Shown: one piece after another, positions 55,411 through 64,000 of the stretch
How positions within the stretch are numbered: the first letter of the stretch is position 1
Layout: every line of letters begins with the position of its first letter
NCBI RefSeq assembly: GCF_023091745.1
Contig: NC_068920.1
Coordinates: forward strand, 149,883,622 to 149,947,621
Length of the DNA: 64,000 nt
Source: Budorcas taxicolor
Lineage: Eukaryota > Chordata > Mammalia > Artiodactyla > Bovidae
Reading direction: 5' to 3'
Made by a program: the position numbers and the translations under genes
Notes under the pieces: generated by a model
Seen by the model: the letters and a program-made list of their open reading frames with translations, nothing else
Databases searched by the model: none
What the model was told of the DNA's origin: nothing

Positions 55411-56064
55411 ATGCTGTTGGTGTTCTTGTGTTTTGCAATATTACCATAATAGAGAACTTAGAACAAAACAGATAATGCCCTCAGCAAAGAGATCAATTGA
55501 GGACATAATAGCTACTTCCAAAACAACTAGATCCAGGAGCCTGGGGAGAAACAAAGGACTTTATTATTATTCCTGTTGGTGCATTTTTTATCTGATTTTA
55601 CCTGTAGAAGAAACACACGTGCCTCCAATATTTGTGAGACCAAGATACTTAAATATTTACCTCACTTTCCACATCTGGCACCTGAGAACACAGGGTGTCA
55701 TGTCACCGCTGAAGTATCAGTTCATCACCACTGCTCACACACAGACAGCTAAGTATCAAGGAACTGGAGAGTGGGAGAAGACGTGATTTGATTAGACACA
55801 GAATTCTGCCAGGCTGAGAGTTCAGTCAGTAATCGCTATGTTAGTAAACATCTCCTCTGCCCCCATCTTAACCCCACCCACACCCCCAACACGGCCAAAC
55901 GGGGCCCATCACACACACTGGATGCCATCTACCCTCAAAATATTCTTACTCACATCTTCATATATTTGCATACATTGCTCTCTCTGCCTTGAATGTCCTT
56001 CCTTCCTCTGCTTTGAAAATGTGCATTTTTTTTCCTCAAGATAAGCACAAATGATATTTGAGTC
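55411..56064. other. Unique DNA, possible L2 at right end
   Basis: A 117-codon plus frame (55433-55786) has no recognised domain. The block 55920-56040 ('gcatacattgctctctctgc', 'cttgaatgtccttccttcc') recalls the L2 3' region. Confidence 0.4.
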
Positions 56065-56080
56065 CTTTTAAAGAATTCCA

Positions 56081-56281
56081 GGGACTTCCCTGGTGGCTCA
56101 AATGGTAAAGAATCTGCCTGCAATGCAGGAAACCCAAGTTCAATCCCTGGATCAGGAAGCTCGCCTGGAAAAGGAAGTAGCTACCCACTCCAATAACCTT
56201 GATGGGAAAATCCCACGGACAGAGGAGCCTGGTGGGATATAGTCCATGGGGATGCAAAGAGTCATGACTGAATGACTAATA
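56081..56281 (+). mobile_element. Bov-tA SINE with 16-bp target duplication
   Basis: 'gggacttccctggtggctca' to 'gagtcatgactgaatgact'. Flanks cttttaaagaattcca (56065-56080) and cttttaaagagttcca (56282-56297) match at 15 of 16 positions. Confidence 0.96.
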
Positions 56282-56297
56282 CTTTTAAAGAGTTCCA

Positions 56298-56829
56298 AGC
56301 ACAGCTAGTGACTTGCTCTTTTTATATTCTTAGAGTACTGTTAAATGACCTCATCTATGGCATTTTCCACACCTATACATTCTTCTTGAATGTGAGATGG
56401 ACTGGAGCTTTTTTTTTTTTTTTCTTCCACTTCAAGAGACACAGTACTCAATAGCTGTAGAAGACACAAATGCATGACTGAAAACAATGGCTTATGGTCC
56501 TACAAGAAGAGGCAGTGAGGGAAGGTGTGAGAGGGTTTGGTGATTGGAGAGGGTTTTAGCACTGGCGCCCACCTGGAAGATGTTCAAGGTTGAGTAAAAC
56601 CTCAGCATTCCCTGTCAACCTCTTTTCAAGACACAGAAGCAAGTAAGATGGGACAAATTCTATAGTTTTTCCACACTAGTAAATATTGGTGGAGCCCGCC
56701 CTTAAAAATCTAATATTTTAAAATCTTTCTTTTAGTTCCCCTTTAAAAATTAATCACATCTCCTTTGAACACAAATCATCAACTTTCATGCCATCTTGTT
56801 GCTGTCATTGACCAAATGCCCATTTATTC
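56298..56829. other. Unique DNA
   Basis: T-run at about 56409-56423; nothing else recognised. Confidence 0.4.
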
Positions 56830-57044
56830 CTACTAAGTCGCTTCAGTTGTGTCTGACTCTCTGACGCATGGACTCTAGCCTGCTAGGCTCCTCCATCCAT
56901 GGGATTCTCCAGGTGAGAATACTGGAGTGGGTTGCCATTTCCTCCACCAGGGGATCTTCCCAACCCAGAGATTGAACCTGGGTCTCTTGTGTCTCCTGAA
57001 TTGGCATGCAGGCTCTTTACTATTAGCACCACCTGGGAAGCCCC
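56830..57044 (-). mobile_element. Bov-tA SINE, full length, minus
   Basis: 'ctactaagtcgcttcagttg' to 'gcaccacctgggaagcccc'. Confidence 0.95.
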
Positions 57045-57204
57045 TTAAATACATATTCATTATACATTTTATATATATTATATTCATTTTTATAAATAAA
57101 ATTGTATTAAATGTAATATATTTATAATGCATATGTATATTTTTATATGTAAAGTTTTAAGATAGAGTATTTCTCCTAGCCATCATACCTTTAGCTTTTG
57201 AAAT

Positions 57205-57284
57205 CTTCCTAATTCAGGAGTCAAACCCAGGTCTCCTGCACTGTAGGCAGATTCTTTACTGCCTGAGCCACCAAGGAAACACCC
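57205..57284 (-). mobile_element. Isolated Bov-tA tRNA-like head, minus
   Basis: Only the ~80-bp tRNA-Glu-like part is present: 'caggagtcaaacccaggtct', 'cctgcactgtaggcagattc' and 'gcctgagccaccaaggaaac'. No Bov-A tail adjoins it. It is a SINE fragment or a tRNA-type relic and not a functional tRNA gene (no convincing anticodon arm). Confidence 0.8.
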
Positions 57285-59925
57285 AGTAAAAATTGCATTC
57301 ACAATTATTTGTGAGGCCTTTTCAGCTACATTGAAGTGTTGGAAGTATCTGAGGGATGGATAACAGACAGCTTCGTCCCCCCTTCATCCTGAAAGCTTAT
57401 TGCCTTGCTCAACACCACAGGTTGCCGAGGACCCAGAAGTAAGCTCACCTGAGTTCATTAGAGCTTTTCTCTAGAGAAAGTTTTAAAATTTCAGGGAGAA
57501 GGAGAAGGTGAATGGTAAGGCACTCACCTTTTTCCAGAAAAGCCATCTGGAGAAAACTTCTGTCCTTGCTAAGCACTGAAGCTGAAAACAATCCACAGTT
57601 GTAAACCTGGGTGCTGACCCTGGGCCCCCACCCCACACCGAGCACAAAGAAACCCTCTTCTGTGATTGGTGCCGGGGCGGGGGCGCTGCATTCTGACCGC
57701 CTGGCTCTCCCGGCCTCCATCCCTGTAACCAGAGCCGCCTCCATTATGCCCCATCACAAAGAAGGGACAGCCGGAAGGTCAGGTTCACGGAGGGGGCTAT
57801 AATTTTAGAAGCACTTCCTGTTATGAGTCTGACTTTTGATCTGTGATCACTCAGACCAGGGAATTGAAGCGAATGGTATGCATGAGTCACTTTCTGGTGG
57901 GATCACTCCTGGAGTGTGGTCAGACGTCTGGAGGGCTGTTTTCCCCTGCTGGCTCTAGGAATTACTTAGCCAGCCTGCTTGGCCCTCAAACTTGTAGCCT
58001 GAGCAGACTTTGTCAGGAACACATGCTGTGGAGCTGAAATGTATGACATAACCACACTGTCCTGTAGCATCTTTGTACTTAACCAGAACAGAACTGCTCT
58101 TAGGAGCTACCTTCAAACTTTTCCTTTGGAACATGAAAGAGAATGTCTTCTGGATCTCATTACTAATTAAAGACAGGATTGAGAATAGAATCCAGTCTGT
58201 ATGGCTTTCAAAGTAAGCACTCTGAGTCTGTGTTTGGTAGCTCAGACTTCCCCACAGCAATTAGGCATTGCTTGTTCTGATGAGATGTGAATCGCAAGAA
58301 AGCAGAAGCTGGGGTGGACTTTGTGAGGTCATCTGTAAGTTGAAGTTCCTTAGATGAGAGGAGCCAGTGAGTCAGTTTCACAGCTAGAATTCATTTTCTT
58401 TTAATGTAAAATTAAAGCTAATAATTTAAATAGTGGCTTCCAGGCAATGTTATCTTGTTCTGAATTGCCAGAGAATGTTTTCAAACTTCAGATTTCTGCA
58501 TGCTATCCTCAATCTTCCAAATAACAGTTTCTGGAAAGATACTAGGAATTTCTGTTTTTCAGATCTCACATTACTCATATAAGCCCTGAGACTGCCCCCC
58601 CTCCCCCAGAAGTCTGATTCAGCTTTCATATTCCATGATTTCTGAATCAGCATTTCTCAAAGTCTGCTCCTACTAGGAATGCTTTTATAATCAAGGTTGA
58701 GAAGCAGAATGAAAGATGGAGAACAGCCCTTCTCTTTGGAAAACTGACCTTTCATTCTCAGATGTAAGGATTTAAGAAGTCTTTGGTTCACTGAAACTTG
58801 TTTAGTTCAAATATCCCAAATATACACAACAGCTACTAACATCTCAGGGAGCAGTCATCCTCAGAACACTCTCTTAAGAAAATCTAAATTGTTAAGACAT
58901 TTATATTGATACAAATAAGCAGCCTTGTAGTTTTTGAAAAAGTCTATTCTCACATGCTGAAAACCAGTTGAGAGAAGTGAGCTTATAGACCAATTTGTTT
59001 AATCATCTAAAGACAGACTTTCTCATTAGACGACATTACTATTGGGTATGGTGCTAAGAACTGAATGCTCACAATTAAGAATGGATATCCAAGGCATTAG
59101 ACTCTTTCTTCTAAGTTTGCACACCTCCTGTTTGCACTGTGAGAGGTGTTTGTCCAGCCATTTCTTCTGAAGAATTCTTTATTTTCTCCAACAGTCAGAG
59201 TTTTACAAATGAGCTGTCTCTCCAGGCACACCTTCCTATTGGAGCTGTGCTTCCTTTCTGCAGTTTATCTCATTGGGTTTTACAAGTTTCCTCTACCTTA
59301 GATGAAAAATTAACTTGAAATAAACACCCCCAGATGGCCACAAAGCCCTTCTGTGCAGAGCTCTGGCACTGCTGACCGAGTCTGAATTGGAGTCAGACCC
59401 GAGAGCAAGGCATCTGGGGTCAGCACGGAGTGACCCGCCTCCTCTGGTTTCACTTAAGCTCAAATTTTCTCCGTGGAGATAACACATACTTCTCAGATTT
59501 GGTTACTTACTCCATGAAGGGGTCTCGTCTGTTCTAATGTAATTTTTAACCTTTGAAAATGTTTGAAACTTAACTTTACCCCCTTTATTTTTAACCCCCT
59601 TTTACCCTCTTTATGTATTTTTTAAAGAGGCCTCTTACAAGGAAAGTTAGCATACTAAAAATCTGGTAAAATGTAGAAGTGCTAAATAATCAGATTCCTA
59701 AAGATCTGATCAAAAGACCTGGATTTTAAAGGAAAAAGAAGCAGAGGACTAGCACTCTGCTTTTAGCATCACATCTGCGTTTGTTCGTGCGGTCTGCAGA
59801 CGTCTTTCGGCTTCTCCTTTGGTGCCCTCCACCCATTTCTCTTTGAAATCAACCTCCTGGTTTGCTCCCCAAGTCTTTTCATGTATTGCTGCTAAAAGCT
59901 GTGATGGCAAAAACTCCAAAACAAT
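57285..59925. other. Unique DNA, longest repeat-poor block
   Basis: About 2.6 kb without a recent retroposon. A GC-rich patch with CpGs lies at 57660-57725 ('gccggggcgggggcgctgca'). Open frames up to 101 codons (57955-58260 minus) show no recognised domain. It could hold conserved regulatory DNA, but nothing in the sequence alone proves it. Confidence 0.45.
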
Positions 59926-59929
59926 TGGG

Positions 59930-60030
59930 CCTCTTTTTTTCTTCCTTTCTCATGTCTTTTTTATTTTCCTTCCTTCCTGCCTTCCTTATATTTCTCTTCC
60001 TTCCTTCCTATTTTTTTTTTTTCTCTTTTT
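59930..60030. repeat. Pyrimidine-rich (CCTT)n tract
   Basis: About 100 bp, mostly C/T, with repeated 'cttccttcctgccttcc' units and a T13 run. Confidence 0.85.
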
Positions 60031-60039
60031 AATGATCCA

Positions 60040-60312
60040 TCAATGAATCCTTCCTGCACACTGAGTACATGAATGGTGTGATCTTGTGGTTAGGAATACA
60101 GAAGGAAAGAGCACCACTGTTGGCCAGTTGGTGTTACGGAGTCAGAAAGAAGCATCATCGGACACACAGTTCTAAATGGTGACAGGCCTGTGGGAGGACC
60201 TGCAGCAATGAGACCAGGAGAGACTTCCTCTTCAGGGAAGATAAAGGGGACCCAGGGGAGGGTAAAACTGGGAAAACCATTCCAGGCAGAGGAGCTCACA
60301 TGTGGAGCTAAA
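60040..60312 (-). mobile_element. L2 LINE fragment, antisense
   Basis: 'ccttcctgcacactgagtac', 'gtggttaggaatacagaagg', then 'accattccaggcagaggagc' with 'tcacatgtgg', in antisense L2 order. It may continue beyond the SINE (60540-60650). Confidence 0.5.
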
Positions 60313-60331
60313 AACAAGTTTGTGTGTGTGT

Positions 60332-60524
60332 GTTAATCACTCAATTATGTCTGCCTCTGTGATCCTGTGGACTGTAGCCTGTCAGTTTCCTCTGTCCATG
60401 GAATTCTCCAGGCCAGAATACTGGAGTGGGTTGCCATTTCCTCCTCCAGGGGATCTTCCCCACCCAGGGATCGAACCTGGATCTCCTACATTGCAGGCGG
60501 ATTCTTTATCACTGAGCTACAAGG
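60332..60524 (-). mobile_element. Bov-tA SINE, minus, within L2
   Basis: 'gttaatcactcaattatgtc' to 'cactgagctacaagg'. Its B box complement (gggatcgaacctgg) is intact. Confidence 0.95.
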
Positions 60525-60674
60525 CATTGAAATCAGTGTTGCCTGAGCATAGAGAGTTTTTTAGGTCCAGGGTATACGTGGCGCTGGAAATGCGCTTCCT
60601 TCAGGGGCCTGGGTGCCTGTTTAAGGGACTGGGTGTCACCTGATAGGTGCTAAGGAGTGGTGCATTTTATGTAG

Positions 60675-61015
60675 GCCTGTGTGTATTTAATTGAAGTATA
60701 GTGGATTTAATGTTGTGCTACTTTTTGGTGTATAGCAAAGTGACTCCGTTTTATATATATTTATATTCTCTTTCATATTCTTTTCCATTGTGGTTTATCA
60801 CAGAGAACTGAACGTAGCTCCCTGTGCTACCCAGCAGGAAGGACCTCCCTGTTTACCCTTCTTACATGCATCAGTTTGTATCTGCTAATCCCAAACTCCT
60901 ACTGCCCCCCACTCCTGTCCCCCGCGGCAACCGCAAGTCTGCTCCCTGTGTCTGTGAGTCGCTTCCGTTTTGTGGATAAGTTCATCTGTGTCGTATTTTA
61001 GGTTCCTCATATAAG
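60675..61015 (-). mobile_element. L1 3' UTR, minus
   Basis: 'gaagtatagtggatttaatg', 'gtgtatagcaaagtgactcc', 'ccattgtggtttatcacaga', 'ctccctgtgctacccagcag' and 'ctgtgtctgtgagtcgcttc' follow the antisense L1 3' UTR, with CpG-rich changes near 60920. No target duplication identified. Confidence 0.85.
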
Positions 61016-61158
61016 CACAGGAGAGATGCATTTGTAACATTGGAACACAGTATGGACAGCCCTCATACCTTAGAAAGTGACGTGTGTGCTGTATACCACG
61101 ATTAAACTGCTATAAACGGTCTACACTCTGCATTATAGTGACCTTAGAAAAATGCACA

Positions 61159-61279
61159 GTTACATGTCCCACATGTGACCATACAGGAACACAGTTGCCT
61201 GTGCCACGTGTGACTATACAGGCATACAGTTGTGTGTGCCACGTGCGACGATACAGGCACATGGTTACATGCTGATGTG
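61159..61279 (+). repeat. 35-bp minisatellite, about 3.5 units
   Basis: Exact 35-bp periodicity: units at 61159-61193, 61194-61228 and 61229-61263, plus a partial unit from 61264. A degenerate partial copy may precede it. Unit skeleton: gttrcatgtcccacatgtga followed by ccatacaggaacaca. CACATG in unit 1 becomes palindromic CACGTG in units 2 and 3 (61205-61210 and 61240-61245). Confidence 0.92.
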
Positions 61280-62499
61280 TTCCCGCATATTCAAAATTTA
61301 GCCACACTTTACAAGCACTGGTTACAATAAGAAATAATAAGAAAAATAAGAGCAGAGTCAATCCAAACAATATTTATTTTAACTTTGCCTTGCTTTTCCC
61401 TTTTTACATTTTTGTTGTTCATGCAGCCTAACAAAGTCTCTTTGAATGCTTAATGAATTCTTCACCACCCTTTTTTTTTTCTACAAGAAAGAAAATATTT
61501 TCCTTGAAATAATTTCTTTAGAAACTTTTGTGTCTCGTGCTCTTAACTTTCTCCAGAGCATTTAAACTCTTTTTTTTTCTTTTTTTTTAAGGAATTGTTT
61601 GTTTGTTTTTGTTTCTAATTAAGCGCATTTTCTGGTTCAGGGCTTTTGACAATGCCAAAAAAAATGTAATTAAAATCGCACTGGTCACAAGAGGAGACTT
61701 TCGGCAGAAGCATATTTTTATTCCCTCCCTTATAAAAACACATTCAGGACCTTGGCCAATCTGATTTTTATCTAACTGGCTGAAGGGCCCAGGAGCCGTT
61801 CGCGTCCACCCTGCTTGTCTGCCTGCCAACCGTCTGGAATTCAGAGGCCTCTTCTCAAAAGTTCAAAGATGGACTTCACATCGTCTAAAGCTTTTTTTGA
61901 ATCTGCCTGGGGGAAGCATTTTGAGGTTAATCCCATGGCCTAAGTCCAAATGAGATGCAAATGGAAAGCCTTTCTAAAAGTTTCACCTCAAATCAGCATC
62001 TTGAGGAGCTCACCCCTGCCCCTGGTGTGGGGGTGACCGCTGCAGGAGGTTCAGAGTCGGGGGTGATGGACACTTACAGCAGAAGGGCTGAGATGGACCT
62101 TCTAGAGGAGGAAACAGAAGAAGGGGGAGAAGGGGATGCTGGGCCTGCTCTCCTTTCAAAGAACCCATGGTAGGGGGTGTTGTAAAGTCATATTATGCTT
62201 ATTTTGCTTAATGATATGATGATTAAGTATTACCCTTGGCAAATTTTCATTTTAATGCCTCACAAAACAGCTGGAAACTCTGCTAAAATAGCCAGACAAG
62301 GCTGATAAGGGAATGTTAGTTTTCCCTTTCAGAGAATTTCTAAGAATGGAAATAAAGGTAGATTGAGCCTCATAAAAATATATATATGAGGATGTGAGAA
62401 GAGCTTCTCATGTAGTAAAGTATATCCAGAGAAAAGCTCATGATAGACAGTTAGCTCTAGAAAAGAAAGAAGGTAAGGAAGACAGGAAAGAATCTATTT
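61280..62499. other. Repeat-poor block with homeodomain/POU-like motifs
   Basis: Non-repetitive by eye after the T-runs at about 61570-61590. Carries TAATTA cores at 61616-61621 and 61668-61673 and an octamer ATGCAAAT at 61955-61962. These short motifs also occur by chance. An enhancer-like role is inference only. Confidence 0.3.
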
Positions 62500-62591
62500 C
62501 TAATTTGTAAATAAGTTTACTTGTATCATTTTTTTAGATTCTACGTTTAGCTGATATCATTTGATATTTGTCTTTGTCTCACCTTAACATG
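62500..62591 (-). mobile_element. L1 ORF2/3' UTR, minus, left part
   Basis: 'taaataagtttacttgtatc' and 'gctgatatcatttgatattt' are antisense L1. The element continues at 62734 after a nested SINE. Confidence 0.85.
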
Positions 62592-62721
62592 TTGGAGAAG
62601 GAAATGGCAACCCACTCCAGTGTTCCTGCCTGGAAAATCCCAGGGATAGGGGAGCCTGGTGGGCTGACATCTATGGGGTCGCACAGAGTCGGACACGACT
62701 GAAGTGACTCAGCAGCAGCAG
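62592..62721 (+). mobile_element. Bov-A SINE with (AGC)n tail nested in L1
   Basis: 'ttggagaaggaaatggcaac' to 'cggacacgactgaagtgac', ending in tcagcagcagcag. The exact 12-bp duplication caccttaacatg at 62580-62591 and 62722-62733 bounds it. No tRNA-like head, so it is a Bov-A monomer or 5'-truncated copy. Confidence 0.95.
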
Positions 62722-62733
62722 CACCTTAACATG

Positions 62734-63100
62734 ATAATCTCGAGGTCTATCCATGCTCCTATGAATGGGATTACTTTATTCTTTTTATGGCTGAGTAGTA
62801 TTCTATTGTATACGTGCACCACATCCTTATGCATTCCTCAATTGATGGGCATTTAGTTTGTTTCCACATGTTGGCTGTTGTAAATACTGCTGCTATGAAC
62901 ATTGGGGTGCATGTATCTTTTTGAATTAGAGTTTTCTCCAGGTATATGGAAAAGAGTGGGATTGAAGGATCACATGGTAATTTCATTTTAACTATTTTAA
63001 GGAACCTCTATACTGTTCTCCATAAGTGGCTGCAAAACTTTTTCATTCCCACTAACAGTATAGAAGGGTTCCATTTTCTCTATATCCTCTTTAAGGTTTA
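62734..63100 (-). mobile_element. L1 ORF2 3' part, minus, right part
   Basis: 'ttatggctgagtagtattct', 'aattgatgggcatttagttt', 'gctatgaacattggggtgca' and 'agtggctgcaaaactttttc' are the antisense of the L1 ORF2 C-terminal coding end. Confidence 0.93.
62771..62986 (-). pseudogene. L1 ORF2 C-terminal remnant (71 codons)
   Basis: The minus-strand translation holds L1 ORF2 C-terminal signatures in order: 'LPCDPSIPLFSIYLEKT', 'KDTCTPMFIAAVF', 'CPSIEECI' and 'YTIEYYSAIKRIK'. In an intact L1 this region follows the reverse transcriptase and includes a Cys-rich tail of the ORF2 protein. Here it is only the last few dozen residues of an otherwise missing ~1270-residue protein, with frame lesions upstream. 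The Met at the start of the open stretch is incidental. Dead copy. Confidence 0.9.
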
Positions 63101-63260
63101 TTATTCATAAATATTTTAATGAAAAAAGTACACCATAAATATTTGTAATGTGGATGTCTATTTAGTCCTTTTAGACTGCAAAGCAAAAAGCACACAGAAT
63201 TTAAGTTGATAAGGAAACAATTAACTGCACAGTATCTAAAAATCTGGTGTTCACTCATTT
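63101..63260. other. Unique AT-rich DNA
   Basis: Short spacer, nothing recognised. Confidence 0.4.
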
Positions 63261-63505
63261 CAGTTCAGTTCAGTTGCTCAGGCATGTCCGACTCTTTGCA
63301 ACCCCATGGACTGCAACATGCCAGGCCTCCCTGTCCATCACCAACTCCCAGAGCTTACCCAAACGCATGTCCCTGGAGTTGGTGATGTCATCCAACCATT
63401 TCATCCTCTATTGTCCCCTTCTCCTCCCATCTTCAATCTTTCCCAGTATCAAGATCTTTTCCAATGAGTCAGTTTTTTGCATCAGGTGGCCAGAGTATTG
63501 GAGTT
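63261..63505 (-). mobile_element. BovB 3' end, minus
   Basis: 'cagttcagttcagttgctca', 'aggcctccctgtccatcacc', 'cccttctcctcccatcttca' and 'catcaggtggccagagtatt'. About 245 bp. Confidence 0.95.
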
Positions 63506-64000
63506 AGTGGTCCATTGGCTAAATGGAGGTTTAGTGATTTTCTTCTGAAAATTGACATTCATGTAGACAGCCTTGGGACACTGGCCTTGGAATCCAAGGG
63601 AATGGAGACTTGCTTGCATTCACACCCTTCACCTTGAAAGGTCTTGTCTGAGAAAATAGCTTACATCCTCAGTAGCCTGAAGGGTTAACCAGCACCTTCC
63701 TTCCTGGTGTATCAGCTTACTCCTGGGGAGTAACTCACAGCAGACTATAAAGACAGGCTAAAATCTTGGGTCACCAGTGAAAGACTGTGTTAAGTAAGGA
63801 AGAATTAGAACGGAACATAAATTAACGAGGTTATGACCTGGTAAAAGCTTTCTCACAGTTAAAGCTCTCTGAAATAGCTTTTTGTCTTACTATGTATTTT
63901 TGAAAATCAATAAAAATTAATACTAATGCTTGTGGAACGAGTAAGGGGGGAGAAGGCTACACTGTGATTTCTAGATATCCTGCTGAGTAGGCAGCTCCAA
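63506..64000. other. Unique DNA to window end
   Basis: No repeat or coding signal recognised. Confidence 0.4.

Noticed and set aside
61159..61279. CRISPR-like array from regular spacing
   Set aside because: Units are contiguous 35-bp tandem repeats without spacers, in a mammalian genome.
1..64000. Undescribed gene system or operon-like cluster
   Set aside because: No host coding exons or clustered genes were found on either strand; the structure is explained by retroposon insertion into unique DNA.

Overview
The window is ruminant (Pecora) nuclear DNA. The diagnosis rests on interspersed repeats: 17 BovB (RTE-type LINE) fragments, about 28 Bov-tA/Bov-A/BOV-A2 SINEs (tRNA-Glu-like head joined to a BovB-derived tail), two older cetartiodactyl CHR-type SINEs, artiodactyl L1 3' ends, and older mammalian MIR, L2, MLT1/MLT2 LTR and Tigger-type relics. 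Cattle, sheep, goat or deer cannot be separated without alignment. I see no host protein-coding exon, no RNA gene and no CpG island. The only recognisable coding sequence is transposon-derived: a 295-codon open stretch of BovB reverse transcriptase (30574-31461, minus) and short BovB and L1 remnants. Other open frames are short, overlap on both strands, or lie inside SINEs. The window reads as a gene desert or one large intron.

Layout. 1-5 kb: AT-rich unique DNA, a Bov-tA and a HAL1/L1-like fossil. 5-9 kb: dense SINE/BovB insertions, a MIR and an L1 tail. 9-15 kb: antisense MLT1-like LTR, BovB, an ancient local tandem duplication (11641-12372) carrying SINEs, L2, and an L1 tail split by a SINE. 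15-21 kb: mostly unique, with a CHR SINE, a BovB end, a Bov-tA and an MLT2-like LTR. 21.4-28 kb: MIR split by BOV-A2, a complete L1 insertion with target duplication, CHR, BovB, an MLT2 LTR split by a SINE, and a 45-bp L1 insertion. 28-35 kb: mixed unique DNA, the longest BovB copy (1.2 kb), microsatellites and a G-rich tract. 35.9-37.2 kb: an L1 carrying three nested SINEs. 38-48 kb: unique blocks, a polypurine tract, a nest of L1/SINE/opposed BovB copies at 41-42 kb, and BovB inserted in MIR. 48-57 kb: MIR/L2 background with BovB, SINEs and a Tigger-like end. 57-64 kb: unique DNA, L2 with SINE, L1 3' end, a 35-bp minisatellite with E-box cores, a low-repeat AT-rich block, an L1 ORF2 relic with a nested SINE, and a final BovB end.

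The features do not form a pathway. Their relation is stratigraphic: MIR/L2/MLT/Tigger are the old floor, L1 and CHR came next, and BovB and Bov-tA are youngest. Target-site duplications seen at many copies give insertion boundaries and order. I did not find an undescribed biological system; the findings are structural curiosities. Repeat family names come from recall of consensus sequences, without a database search.
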